Made by a program: the position numbers and the translations under genes
In this document: in pieces, positions 6,817 to 15,301 of the stretch
Position numbering within the stretch: the first letter of the stretch is position 1
Layout: each line of letters opens with the position of its first letter
The notes under the pieces: generated by a model
Told to the model about the DNA's origin: nothing
What the model saw: only the letters and a program-made list of their open reading frames with translations
Database searches by the model: none
NCBI GenBank assembly: GCA_017454585.1
Contig: JAFTCU010000030.1
Location: 1-19,448, forward strand
From: Thermoguttaceae bacterium
GTDB lineage: Bacteria > Planctomycetota > Planctomycetia > Pirellulales > Thermoguttaceae
Length of the DNA stretch: 19,448 bases
Reading direction: 5' to 3'

Positions 6817-7803
6817 ATGCAAAATTCGAATATTTCCGTGCGGTCATGGTATGTCCGTACGGCTCGGAGAGCGTTCACACTTGTGGAACTGCTCGTCGTC
6901 ATCGCAATCATCGGAATGTTGGTCGGCCTTTTGCTTCCGGCCGTTCAGCAGGCGCGTGAGGCGGCCCGTAAAATGCAGTGCCAGAACAATCAAAAGCAGA
7001 TCGGCCTCGCGCTTCACAATTACCAGACCGGCATGAAATATTTCCCGGCGGCGTGGATCGCCCAAGAGGGAAAGGAGATTTGTCCATTCGGTGAGCCGGG
7101 CTGGGGGTGGGGAGCACAGATACTCCCCTTCATGGATCAGCAAAACCTCCAGCAATTATGTAATCTGGAAGTTCCCGTTGACGATCCAGTCAACAAGGCG
7201 GCCCGCGAAACATTCCTTTCCATTTTCAGCTGTCCTTCCGACGCGCCGGAACTGAAAGCCTTCCGGCTCGACGAGTCCGGCGTGGAACACGACCACGATC
7301 ACGACCACGAGGGTCATAGCCATTCCGCCAGTATGCACACACGGGATCACTCCCACGGCCAAGGTTCAGGCACTGAATATTTCGCCACTGCAAGCTACGC
7401 CGCCTCGATCGGGACGACCGAGCTGCACGAAGCCAGAGAAGGCGTTCAGTTCAAAGGAAATGGAGCGTTTTACCATAATAGTCAGCTCGGCCCGGCAGCT
7501 TTCAAGGATGGTCTGAGCAATACGATTTTCGTAGGGGAACGTGCGTTTGAAAAAGAACATTACACGACGTGGGTCGGTACACCGCCCGGAGGGGAGTGCT
7601 TCCCGGCACTGATCGTGGGTTCGTTCGCAGAAGGTTTCAACAATTCGGGAGAAGAACACGGATTTTCAAGTCAGCACTCCGGTGGCGCGAACTTCCTTTT
7701 CGGTGATGGTTCCGTACACTTCCTCTCGCAAGGAACTTCCCCGGAGGCGATTGGCGCGATGGCGACCCGAAACGGGCAAGAGGTAATTAATTTTGAATTC
7801 TGA
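6817..7803 (+). CDS. DUF1559 pseudopilin-like protein with His-rich insert
   Basis: The 328-residue protein has the DUF1559 hallmarks: a prepilin-type N-terminus ([15 protein letters not shown], cleavage expected after Ala19), the conserved post-helix stretch ([19 protein letters not shown]), and the C-terminal H-X9-DG motif (His287, Asp297-Gly298). Unlike the protein at 736-1554 it has a His/Asp-rich loop with nine His between residues 158 and 180 ([15 protein letters not shown]), of the kind seen in zinc transporters and metal chaperones. With the His/Cys-rich membrane protein just upstream, this suggests a role in metal capture at the envelope, which is inference. AGAGGA (6805-6810) lies 6 bases before the ATG. 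Confidence 0.93.
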   Translation: MQNSNISVRSWYVRTARRAFTLVELLVVIAIIGMLVGLLLPAVQQAREAARKMQCQNNQKQIGLALHNYQTGMKYFPAAWIAQEGKEICPFGEPGWGWGAQILPFMDQQNLQQLCNLEVPVDDPVNKAARETFLSIFSCPSDAPELKAFRLDESGVEHDHDHDHEGHSHSASMHTRDHSHGQGSGTEYFATASYAASIGTTELHEAREGVQFKGNGAFYHNSQLGPAAFKDGLSNTIFVGERAFEKEHYTTWVGTPPGGECFPALIVGSFAEGFNNSGEEHGFSSQHSGGANFLFGDGSVHFLSQGTSPEAIGAMATRNGQEVINFEF

Positions 7804-7832
7804 ATTATAAATTAAGATGGCACGTTACAAAG

Positions 7833-7863
7833 GGGAGCTGGAATGCACATTCCAGAAACTCCC
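7833..7863. repeat. Near-perfect palindrome in the 3' region of the DUF1559 gene
   Basis: CTGGAATG (7838-7845) and CATTCCAG (7848-7855) pair around a 2-base loop, and GGGAG (7833-7837) pairs with CTCCC (7859-7863) across an AAA bulge. With the adjacent CTCGCTGCGCGAG hairpin and the terminator at 7885 it forms a dense structured block that looks like a repetitive extragenic palindrome. Confidence 0.5.
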
Positions 7864-7884
7864 CCAGTCTCGCTGCGCGAGCCA

Positions 7885-7908
7885 GCCCCCTCAATGAGGG
7901 GGCCTTTT
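7885..7908 (+). terminator. Intrinsic terminator after the His-rich DUF1559 gene
   Basis: GCCCCCTC (7885-7892) pairs perfectly with GAGGGGGC (7896-7903) around AAT and is followed by CTTTT. It lies between two converging genes, directly after the prfB stop on the other strand. Confidence 0.8.
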
Positions 7909-7910
7909 CA

Positions 7911-9029
7911 TTAATCCGTCTCTCCGGCCTTCTCGCCCTTGACGTACCAGCGCAGGTACGCGTCGAGAAATCCCTGAATATTCCCGTCGAGCACAGCGTG
8001 AAAGTTTCCCATGTAGTACCCGGTCCGGGCGTCCTTCACGCGCTGATCCGGATGAAGGAAGTAGTTGCGGATCTGCGAGCCAAACCCGACTTTCGCCTTT
8101 CCTTCGTAGCGGTCGGCCTGCTCCTGCTCCCGTTTTTCCTCCTCGAGTCGCGCCAGCCGGGCCCGGAGCATTTTCAGGGCCATCGCCCGGTTCTGGTGCT
8201 GGGAGCGTTCATTCTGGCACTGCACCACGATCCCGGTCGGGATGTGCGTCAGACGGATCGCGCTGGAGGTTTTATTCACGTGCTGGCCACCGGCGCCCGA
8301 GGCCCGGAAAACGTCCTCCCGAATGTCTTTGTCGAGCAGCTCGATCTCCACGGCATCCGAAACGTCCGGGTCCACATCGACCGCGGCGAAACTGGTCTGG
8401 CGCTTCCCTTCCGAGTTGAACGGCGAAATACGCACCAGGCGGTGCATTCCCGCCTCGCCTTTCAGGTAGCCGTACGCCAGCGGGCCGCGGATGGCGATGG
8501 ACGCGCTGTTGATCCCCGCCTCGTCGTTTTCGAGCCGGTCGAGAATTTCGACTTTGTACCCCTGCATCTGGGCCCAGTTGATATACATGCGCAGGAGCAT
8601 ATCGGCCCAGTCGTTCGCATCGGTTCCGCCGTCACGGGCGTTGATCGTCAGAATGGCGTCGCACTGGTCGTTCGGGCCGCTCAGGAGCGTGAAGAGTTCC
8701 AGGTGGTCGAGGTCCTTTTCGAGCGTTTCGAGATGACCGGGGACTTCCTCGGCAAACGAGGGGTCCTCATCGGCCATTTCGACCTCGGTTTCCAGATCTT
8801 CGAGCGACGCCCAAGCGTCGTTGAGCGGTTTCAGGACCGACTTGATGGACTTCAGTTCCTCCACAAAAACCTTGGTTTTCTCGGGGACCGTCCAGAAATT
8901 CGGGTCCTGGACCTGCATCAATTCGATTTCCTTGACGCGGGCGGTTTTTTCGTCGTATTTGAGCGAGTCCTTCAAAAGACTCAGGCGTTTGCGGATCGCT
9001 TTCACGCGATCGGTAATTTCTTTTTCCAT
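7911..9029 (-). CDS. prfB: Peptide chain release factor 2
   Basis: RF2 reads UGA and UAA stop codons in the ribosomal A site and triggers peptide release. The 372-residue protein contains the RF2-type stop-codon recognition tripeptide Ser-Pro-Phe (202-204, in VRISPFNSEGKRQTSF) and the catalytic GGQ (247-249, in SGAGGQHVNKTSSAIR). Length and domain order are normal. The frame is continuous from the ATG: where many bacteria have the autoregulatory +1 frameshift (CUU UGA C, encoding Leu-Asp), this gene reads CTC AAA TAC GAC with no in-frame stop, so that feedback is absent. No strong Shine-Dalgarno is seen before the ATG. It converges with the DUF1559 gene and diverges from the SHD1/Hsp70 unit. 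Confidence 0.97.
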   Translation of the reverse strand: MEKEITDRVKAIRKRLSLLKDSLKYDEKTARVKEIELMQVQDPNFWTVPEKTKVFVEELKSIKSVLKPLNDAWASLEDLETEVEMADEDPSFAEEVPGHLETLEKDLDHLELFTLLSGPNDQCDAILTINARDGGTDANDWADMLLRMYINWAQMQGYKVEILDRLENDEAGINSASIAIRGPLAYGYLKGEAGMHRLVRISPFNSEGKRQTSFAAVDVDPDVSDAVEIELLDKDIREDVFRASGAGGQHVNKTSSAIRLTHIPTGIVVQCQNERSQHQNRAMALKMLRARLARLEEEKREQEQADRYEGKAKVGFGSQIRNYFLHPDQRVKDARTGYYMGNFHAVLDGNIQGFLDAYLRWYVKGEKAGETD

Positions 9030-9180
9030 GGTGATTTCAGGTTGAAAAGTACAAATCGATTAACTCTTTCTTTTATTTTAGCAGAAATCCAGAAAAAAAA
9101 CAGTGGGAGGCCACCTAAAACAATAAAATTGAAAATTTTAATAAAATATTTCAAAAACTACCATCTCCCTGCAAAGCCCC

Positions 9181-9209
9181 TTGACAACACATTCACCCCA
9201 TGTTATAAT
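9181..9209 (+). promoter_or_regulatory. Perfect-consensus sigma-70 promoter of the SHD1/Hsp70 unit
   Basis: TTGACA (9181-9186), a 17-base spacer and TATAAT (9204-9209) match the sigma-70 consensus exactly at both hexamers and in spacing. The leader to the ATG at 9271 is about 55 bases and AT-rich. No operator palindrome overlaps it, so strong housekeeping expression is the simplest reading. Confidence 0.85.
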
Positions 9210-9270
9210 TAACAGAAGATTTAATCAATTGATTTCAATACATCAAATTTCTTTCCCACACAGGCTTTTT

Positions 9271-10977
9271 ATGAAAACCACAACATTTATTTGGGCGTTC
9301 GGAATTCTTTTGCTGGGATTCCTTTCATCGGAACTTTGCGCACGGTCCTGGACAATTCAGGAAAAACAGTACGACGCAGATTTTCTCCGTTATTCCGAGG
9401 AGAAAGTCGTTCTTTTGCTCCCCGAACAATTCGAGCTTCATGTACCTCTGGAACAGTTGTCAAAAGAAGATCAGGAGTTTCTCAACAAATACCATGTCAA
9501 ACCGGCCGAGAAATCCTCGGATGAAGCTAGAGAGCAGGCCGAGAAATCCACGGATGAAGCTAAAGAACAGACTGAGAAATCCGATATTTTTTCATCAGTG
9601 ACATACATTCTATTGATTCTTGTAGCCTTGGGTTTGTTTATGCTGTTTTGGAAAATGGCCTTTTCCAGGAAGTTTTCTCAAATCGAAACAGAAGAATCAC
9701 CCAAGGATTCTGCATCGGATGAACCGAAAACCGCTCCAGCCATCCTGTACATTGGTGATGTTCTGAACGGCAAACGATTTAATTTTGACCCGGAATTATC
9801 CCAAAAAGCCAAGGAAGAATCAAAAAAGCAGGTCGATCAGTTTTTCGAATCATTCGATGAGGAATATCCCAAACTGTCCCCTTCTGTGGTTCCTTCTCAA
9901 GCCGTATTGCAAAATATTGCGGACAGACTGAATCCTGAGTTTACCAAAAATATTTGTGCCCGTGATTCTTACTGGATGGGTCAAATCTATGGTGAAGATG
10001 AGGAAATTCCATCAGACCTTGCTTCGTACGTGGATAATCTGCTCCCGCCTGTTCAGGTTCCTCAAGGGCAGAAAATCAAACTGGAAGCGTCTGCCAAGGC
10101 GGTGGGGATTTTAGCCGCTTTTGGAGCCATTATCGGTGCGTGGCTGGTTTGCTTTTTTGCCTCTACATCCGGCATGAAATCCCCTAGTGACATTTCGGTT
10201 TTGGTAGGAGCCACTCTCGGAGCCGGTTTGCTTTCCGGGCTCATCTTCTGGGCAACCGCAAATGAGGTATGGCGACAAAGACTTTTACTCCTGCTTGGAA
10301 TTACAGCAGCCACGGATATTACTGTAACAATAATATCCAAATATCTTGCGTGGGGAAGATTTTTTGGCATTGGCCGCAAATTCAAATTCTCTTTGTGGAA
10401 ACGTATTCTTTTATACTTGGCCACATCTGCGATACTTATGATGATGAAACGTCCAGTAGTCTTCGATCGCAGTGACTATCAGATCCAATTACAAAACCTT
10501 TACTACGAACGAATTGTGTCGAGTGTCATGCTTTTGGCCCTTTACAAACAACAGCATCAGCATCTGATTGACGAACAAAATGAATGGAAAGCGGAGATCG
10601 AAAGATATAAAGTTCTCGCAGAAGTAAACAAAGCATCCGCCAGGTCCATTGAATTCATCGTTCCACGAATTAAAAGCTTGTGGACGCTGGGCATTTCCCA
10701 AATTCCCCCGATGATGAAAGCGTTGGTTCAAGATTTCAGACTGGCAGGATTTGACCTTCCCCAGGAAGAAATGCCATGGATCTCCCAGCTTCCGCAATCA
10801 TCGAAACCGGCCAAAGAAACATCCCAATCGAAAACGTTTCGGTGGTCGGATGAGAAAAAGAACGAATACGATTGCCTGGGGCTTCTGGAAGAAGGGGACG
10901 AGGTGGAAATCCTCGAAGAACCGATTATCCAGAACGGACAAGTGATTAAAAAGGGGATCGTTCAGGAAGTATATTAA
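9271..10977 (+). CDS. Multi-pass membrane protein with N-terminal SHD1-like domain
   Basis: The 568-residue protein begins with a signal peptide or anchor (MKTTTFIWAFGILLLGFLSS, possible cleavage near LCA at 24). Residues about 25-75 resemble the SLA1 homology domain 1 found in planctomycete secreted proteins (RSWTIQEKQYDADF, then VPLEQLSKEDQEFLN). An 11-residue tandem repeat (79-105) leads to a membrane segment (about 107-128), a charged domain (about 140-275), a cluster of three or four membrane segments (about 277-395), and a helical C-terminal part ending in VEILEEPIIQNGQVIKKGIV. I know no family for the whole. I chose the ATG at 9271 because the signal follows at once; its Shine-Dalgarno is weak (CAGG). 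The Hsp70-like gene follows after 42 bases. The code is AT-richer than prfB. Confidence 0.85.
   Translation: MKTTTFIWAFGILLLGFLSSELCARSWTIQEKQYDADFLRYSEEKVVLLLPEQFELHVPLEQLSKEDQEFLNKYHVKPAEKSSDEAREQAEKSTDEAKEQTEKSDIFSSVTYILLILVALGLFMLFWKMAFSRKFSQIETEESPKDSASDEPKTAPAILYIGDVLNGKRFNFDPELSQKAKEESKKQVDQFFESFDEEYPKLSPSVVPSQAVLQNIADRLNPEFTKNICARDSYWMGQIYGEDEEIPSDLASYVDNLLPPVQVPQGQKIKLEASAKAVGILAAFGAIIGAWLVCFFASTSGMKSPSDISVLVGATLGAGLLSGLIFWATANEVWRQRLLLLLGITAATDITVTIISKYLAWGRFFGIGRKFKFSLWKRILLYLATSAILMMMKRPVVFDRSDYQIQLQNLYYERIVSSVMLLALYKQQHQHLIDEQNEWKAEIERYKVLAEVNKASARSIEFIVPRIKSLWTLGISQIPPMMKALVQDFRLAGFDLPQEEMPWISQLPQSSKPAKETSQSKTFRWSDEKKNEYDCLGLLEEGDEVEILEEPIIQNGQVIKKGIVQEVY
9505..9585 (+). repeat. 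33-bp tandem repeat within the SHD1 protein gene
   Basis: Two 33-base units (9505-9537 and 9538-9570) plus a partial third (9571-9585) are in frame and encode AEKSSDEAREQ, AEKSTDEAKEQ and TEKSD. The units differ at few bases, so the duplication is recent or maintained. They form a charged helical spacer between the SHD1-like domain and the first internal membrane segment. Confidence 0.8.
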
Positions 10978-11019
10978 TCCTGGAATACAAACTTTCAACA
11001 TTCAGATTGGAGAATAAAA

Positions 11020-12984
11020 ATGAAACCCATTTTGGCGATTGATTTTGGCACGACCAATACCTATCTGTCCATTTCCAAAGAAAATGGCATGAAAGAATTA
11101 ACAGTTTTCGACACTTCCTCGGAAGAAATGCACGGAATTACCAGTGCTATTCTTTACTACAATGCAGGCGAAAAAAAAGGAACCATCCAAATCGGACAGC
11201 AGGCGATCGATATGTATGCACCTTCTTCACCCGCGAAAATCGAGAAAAACGGATTGCAGCTGGCCGCAAGTTTTAAGCCGCGTCTTCACACTTCCATCAG
11301 CGCACAGAAGGACGCTGAGAATTTTTTGAAAGAACTGTACCGAAACCTTAAAAGCTCCAAAAAATTACCGCACGATCCTTCCGATATGGATGTAATTTTT
11401 GGAATTCCCTGTGAAGCGGACCGCAATTATCAAGACAAGCTGAAGATGATTGCGAAAAATGCAGGTTTTGGCAACATTCGCCTTTTACATGAACCTTTTG
11501 GCGGTCTTTGGTATGATTTGGATCTCATGGGCTGTTCCCAGGAAGATTTTTTGAAAAAACGTGTTCTGGTTGTTGATTTCGGAGGCGGAACCTGCGATTT
11601 CACACTTCTTCAGGATGGAAAAATTCTGCGTTCCTGGGGAGATATGCATTTGGGTGGATGTCTGTTTGACGACCTGTTTTACCAGTGGCTGTTCGATTTA
11701 ACAAACCATGATTCACGCCTTATCAATAGGGACTATTTCTGGCTGTTTATTCAAAGCCGCAAATTGAAAGAAAGATTTTCAAGATGGATGAAAAATAACA
11801 AATCTGCTACATTTGAAGAATACGCTTTAGATACTTATGAAATCGAACTCACCTGGAACGAATTTGAGCGACGTGTACAAAACTATGTGCCTTCTTCTGC
11901 TTTTCTGAAGTATTATAATAATTCAGAAGGCAGCATGCAGCAGCATTTTAAAAAGAATCTTCTGCAATGGTTCCAGAATTCTTTGATGGAAGGATTTGAA
12001 AAAGACTATCCGCTTTCTTCCGTGGACCTCGTTATTTTGGCGGGGGGAAGTTCGCTCTGGTATTTTGTCACGGATTTTTGCCGACAGAAGTTTGGAGAAT
12101 CCAAGATTCGGTGTTGTTCGAATGTCTTCGCGGCGATTTCCGTGGGTTTGGGACACTACGTTATGCTCAAAAACGAAGCTGAAATTCGAGTGGAAGAAAT
12201 TCTTGCCCAAAAAGATGGTTTCATAAAGGATTTTCTGGAAAAAGTCCAGCAGTGCCTGATTCCCGGCGAAGGCCTGTTCAGGTGGAAACAGAACGAGATC
12301 ATCAAACGGTTCGGCACGGATTTGTTCCAGAATGTGATTGAGCCTGAACTTAAAAAATTCCAGCAAAACGGTGGAAGCATTCAGGAACTCGAAAATCGGA
12401 TCGTTGAAAATGTGAATACTCGGAAAACCTTGCTTCAAAAATACATTCACGACCTTTTCGTTCAAAAAAGCGGAGAGATTAACCAACTGCTTCAGAATGA
12501 ATTGTCAAGATTGTTCAATATTCCAGCAGCAAAACTGAACATCGCTTCGGATTCAATCCAGCTTGAGAATTTTTATAAATCAGATGAAAATTTTGAAACC
12601 GACCTTGAAGATGTTTTTGGAATAATAACTGCTGGTATCATTTCGACGATTCTGATTGCCATCATCATTGCTTCTCCCACGATTGGAGGCCTACCGGCCT
12701 GGCTTATCGCTGTTTTAATTGCTTTGTGCGGTGGAAAGCTTACTGCCAAAGCTCTCAAACCGGTAAAATGGTCACCTGGGTGGGCTAGCTGGTTGATGAA
12801 TAACGAAAAAGTCCAGCATTTGTGTGATGACAAGTTTCTCCCCAAATTTCAGGAACAATTCGAAAAACTGTTTGCGGATATGGTCAAGAAAAAACAAAAG
12901 GAGATTGAAGACGAGATAACCAGAATCATCGACGAAGAAATCGAGAAGTACATAACAATCATCGGAATGGAACCAAAAGGCTAG
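11020..12984 (+). CDS. Hsp70-fold ATPase with hydrophobic C-terminal segment
   Basis: The N-terminal half of this 654-residue protein is an Hsp70/actin-fold nucleotide-binding domain: phosphate-1 loop LAIDFGTTNTYLS (5-17), phosphate-2 loop VLVVDFGGGTCDF (about 182-194) and adenosine loop VILAGGSSLWY (about 337-347). The DnaK-type linker and beta-sandwich substrate domain are not recognisable. Instead, after about residue 390 there is a long helical, charged region, then a hydrophobic segment (about 535-575, with IISTILIAIIIASPTIGG) that looks like a membrane hairpin, and a charged coiled-coil tail. It is therefore probably a membrane-attached Hsp70 relative rather than a general chaperone. 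GGAG (11009-11012) lies 7 bases before the ATG. It is co-transcribed with the SHD1 membrane protein. No DnaJ or GrpE gene is adjacent. Confidence 0.88.
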   Translation: MKPILAIDFGTTNTYLSISKENGMKELTVFDTSSEEMHGITSAILYYNAGEKKGTIQIGQQAIDMYAPSSPAKIEKNGLQLAASFKPRLHTSISAQKDAENFLKELYRNLKSSKKLPHDPSDMDVIFGIPCEADRNYQDKLKMIAKNAGFGNIRLLHEPFGGLWYDLDLMGCSQEDFLKKRVLVVDFGGGTCDFTLLQDGKILRSWGDMHLGGCLFDDLFYQWLFDLTNHDSRLINRDYFWLFIQSRKLKERFSRWMKNNKSATFEEYALDTYEIELTWNEFERRVQNYVPSSAFLKYYNNSEGSMQQHFKKNLLQWFQNSLMEGFEKDYPLSSVDLVILAGGSSLWYFVTDFCRQKFGESKIRCCSNVFAAISVGLGHYVMLKNEAEIRVEEILAQKDGFIKDFLEKVQQCLIPGEGLFRWKQNEIIKRFGTDLFQNVIEPELKKFQQNGGSIQELENRIVENVNTRKTLLQKYIHDLFVQKSGEINQLLQNELSRLFNIPAAKLNIASDSIQLENFYKSDENFETDLEDVFGIITAGIISTILIAIIIASPTIGGLPAWLIAVLIALCGGKLTAKALKPVKWSPGWASWLMNNEKVQHLCDDKFLPKFQEQFEKLFADMVKKKQKEIEDEITRIIDEEIEKYITIIGMEPKG

Positions 12985-13011
12985 AAATTCCAGAATCCAT
13001 ACTTTCTATCA

Positions 13012-13042
13012 GCTGAGCGGGGCCAGACAACGGCCCCGCAGC
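13012..13042. terminator. GC-rich hairpin between the Hsp70-like gene and the ybhR-like gene
   Basis: GCGGGGCC (13017-13024) pairs perfectly with GGCCCCGC (13032-13039), and GCT/AGC (13012-13014, 13040-13042) extend the stem across a 2-base bulge. The T tract that follows is weak (CATTTCTCTTT). It lies between two converging genes and probably ends both. Confidence 0.65.
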
Positions 13043-13077
13043 CATTTCTCTTTCAAAACTTTGATTCTTTAAGAAGT

Positions 13078-14202
13078 TTACCTCTGCCGCGAGAACAGGA
13101 TGAACGCCATGGAAAACGCCCCGAGCGCGATCGAGATGAGGAAGAAAAACACATGCGAGATTTCCCAGAACGTGACGTTTTCGAGGAAGATTCGCGGCAG
13201 CGCCTCGATCCCGTGCCGCAGCGGGTTGATCAGCATCGCCTTTTGAAACCCCTCCGGCATCGACTCGAGCGGCGTGCCCATGCCCGAGAGCATCGAGAAG
13301 GGGACGATGACGAGGAAAAGGCTCAGGAACGACTGCTGCAGTGTCCGCGTCAGACTGGAAACCAGAAGCCCGATCGAAATGGAGGCCGAAAGAAACGTGA
13401 CGAGCAGACCCGCCAGCAGAAGCCACGACCCATTGAACGGGATCCGGAACCAAAGCAGTATCCCAAGCAGGCAAATAAGGACGGGGAACGAGGAGACCAG
13501 TAGCGTCGTGCCCCCCTTGGCAAAAAGGATCTCCCACGTCGCGTACGGCGTCATACGCAGCTGGTCGAACGTGCCGTATTCCCGTTCCCGCGCGATCGAC
13601 ATGGAACTGATCATCAAGACGTCGATCAGTGCAATCATCACCAGAAGTGAGGGGACCATGAAGTACTTCATGTCGAAATTCGGGTTGAACCACGCGCGGG
13701 TTTCGACCCGGAAAGCGTTTTCGGTCTTTTTTCCAGTCTCGACCCGTCGCACGGAGAAATCACGCAGGATCGTCGAGGCGTAGTTCATGGCCATGCCTGC
13801 ACTGCTGGCGTTTCGACCGTCCACAATGACCTGAACGCACGGTTTTGAGTGCCCGGCCAGCGCCTGAGCAAAGTCGGCGGGAATGACCACCGCCAGCCGG
13901 ATCTCTCGATTCGCAATTTTGGAACGCATTTCTGTTTCCGAAGCCAGATCGGGATGACGGATGAACGTCGGCGAGCCGTCAAACGCCGCTTTCACCTCGC
14001 GGGACTCGGCCGTTTGCGAGTAGTCCAAAACAGCAAAGTCCACGTTTTTCAGGTCCAGTGTCACCGCATACCCAAGAAGCATGAGTTGCATGAACGGCGG
14101 AACGATGAGCGATGCCCGCCCTTTCGGCTCTTGAAGAAGCTGAAGGAGTTCCTTATGGAAAAGCGAGATGAGGCGGAGGAGGATCTTCATGGCTGGAAAC
14201 AT
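13078..14202 (-). CDS. ybhR: ABC-2 type permease, YbhR-like
   Basis: This 374-residue protein is the second permease of a YbhGFSR-type exporter. It has an N-terminal membrane segment (about 30-50), a large periplasmic domain containing VIVDGRNASSAGMAMNYAS, and five further membrane segments after about residue 185, starting at the conserved WFNPNFDMKYFMVPSLLVMI. SIAREREYGTFDQLRMTP and MLINPLRHGIEALP are typical of E. coli YbhR and ABC2_membrane_3 proteins. A second ATG at 14190 is possible; neither has a strong Shine-Dalgarno. The gene begins 7 bases after the ybhS-like stop. The two permeases should form the heterodimeric inner-membrane channel energised by the tandem ATPase. Confidence 0.9.
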   Translation of the reverse strand: MFPAMKILLRLISLFHKELLQLLQEPKGRASLIVPPFMQLMLLGYAVTLDLKNVDFAVLDYSQTAESREVKAAFDGSPTFIRHPDLASETEMRSKIANREIRLAVVIPADFAQALAGHSKPCVQVIVDGRNASSAGMAMNYASTILRDFSVRRVETGKKTENAFRVETRAWFNPNFDMKYFMVPSLLVMIALIDVLMISSMSIAREREYGTFDQLRMTPYATWEILFAKGGTTLLVSSFPVLICLLGILLWFRIPFNGSWLLLAGLLVTFLSASISIGLLVSSLTRTLQQSFLSLFLVIVPFSMLSGMGTPLESMPEGFQKAMLINPLRHGIEALPRIFLENVTFWEISHVFFFLISIALGAFSMAFILFSRQR

Positions 14203-14209
14203 ATTCGGT

Positions 14210-15301
14210 CTAAAGTCTTTTCGGGTTTTTGAGCACGGCCAGCGTCAAAAGCAGAACCGCGATCCCACTCAGAACGCTCAGGTTCCAGAACACGCTCCGC
14301 CAGACGTCGCCAACCAGAAGCGAGGTCTGGAGGAAATCGACGTAGTACCGCGCCGGAACAAAATTCGTGACCCACTGCAAAAACACGGGCATGCTTTTGA
14401 TCTCAAACAGAAAACCCGACAAAATGTACGCGGGGAGGAACGTTGCGATGACCGTCACAGTCACGGCAAGGAACTGGTTCTTCGTCAGACTGGAAATCAG
14501 AAGCCCGAGGCAAAGCGCGACGATCAGGTAAAGGCTCGAGCCGAAAATCAGGATAGCGATGTTTCCGCGCGTCGGGAGGCCGAAAAGGTAGTGCCCCAGA
14601 ACGAGCGCAATCGTCAGACCGACCATTCCAAGGCCGAAATTCGTGATCATTTTCGCGAGCAGGATCTCGATCGAGCGCATCGGCGTCACGAACATGCTTT
14701 CGAGGTTTCCCAGCTCGTACTCGCGGGCCATCACCATGGAGGTCAAAAGCGCGCCGATGATGGTCAGAATGATCACGATCATCCCCGGCACGATGTTGAA
14801 CGCGCTGCGGTTTTCCTCGTTGAACCACTGCCGCGTCTGGATCTCCAGAGCGTTCGGGTCGGCTTGGGTCCCCATGCAGCCGGAAAGGACTGTCAGTATA
14901 TAGCCGCGTTTCAGGAACGCCGGGCTTGGGTTGGATGCGTTCACGACGATCTGGACCACTGCGTCGCCCGATTGAAGTTTTCGCGTAAAATCCTGCGGCA
15001 AATAGAGGCTCGTATCGGCCTGATGTGTCCTCATAAGAGCCTCCGCTTCCGCCGTGGTACGAACGATCTGCGAGTCGAAAAAACCGTTGGACTGGAACCT
15101 CGCACAGATCTGACTCGCCATCTCCGACGGCTCCGGCACGACGATGACCATGCGAATGTTCCGCACGTCGGTCGAGACTCCAAACCCGCAGATCAACAGC
15201 AAAACCACAGGCAAAAGGATCCCCAGCGCAATGCTCAGCGGGTCGCGGATGAGCTGCTTGAATTCTTTTTGGGTCAGGATGAAAATTCTGCGAAAACTCA
15301 T
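14210..15301 (-). CDS. ybhS: ABC-2 type permease, YbhS-like
   Basis: This 363-residue protein is the first permease of the exporter. It opens with a short cytoplasmic segment containing KEFKQLIRDP, then a membrane helix (LGILLPVVLLLICGFGV), a periplasmic domain (about 40-175), and five membrane segments starting at FNIVPGMIVIILTIIGALLT. MAREYELGNLESMFVTPM, LISSLTKNQF and FVPARYYVDFLQTSLLVGDV closely resemble what I recall of E. coli YbhS. I chose the ATG at 15301; the frame stays open upstream to 15385, but that part runs through a hairpin array and its residues do not look like a permease. The Shine-Dalgarno is weak. In E. coli this exporter is linked to drug resistance; the substrate here is unknown. 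Confidence 0.9.
   Translation of the reverse strand: MSFRRIFILTQKEFKQLIRDPLSIALGILLPVVLLLICGFGVSTDVRNIRMVIVVPEPSEMASQICARFQSNGFFDSQIVRTTAEAEALMRTHQADTSLYLPQDFTRKLQSGDAVVQIVVNASNPSPAFLKRGYILTVLSGCMGTQADPNALEIQTRQWFNEENRSAFNIVPGMIVIILTIIGALLTSMVMAREYELGNLESMFVTPMRSIEILLAKMITNFGLGMVGLTIALVLGHYLFGLPTRGNIAILIFGSSLYLIVALCLGLLISSLTKNQFLAVTVTVIATFLPAYILSGFLFEIKSMPVFLQWVTNFVPARYYVDFLQTSLLVGDVWRSVFWNLSVLSGIAVLLLTLAVLKNPKRL

Noticed and set aside
7998..9212. Long open frame of 404 codons antisense to prfB
   Set aside because: It mirrors the GC-rich prfB coding sequence, its translation is low-complexity (Arg, His, Val-rich) and matches no family; prfB is certain.
9271..12984. Classical DnaK-DnaJ-GrpE chaperone operon
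   Set aside because: No HPD J-domain motif or GrpE-like protein is visible, and the Hsp70 relative lacks a recognisable substrate-binding domain.
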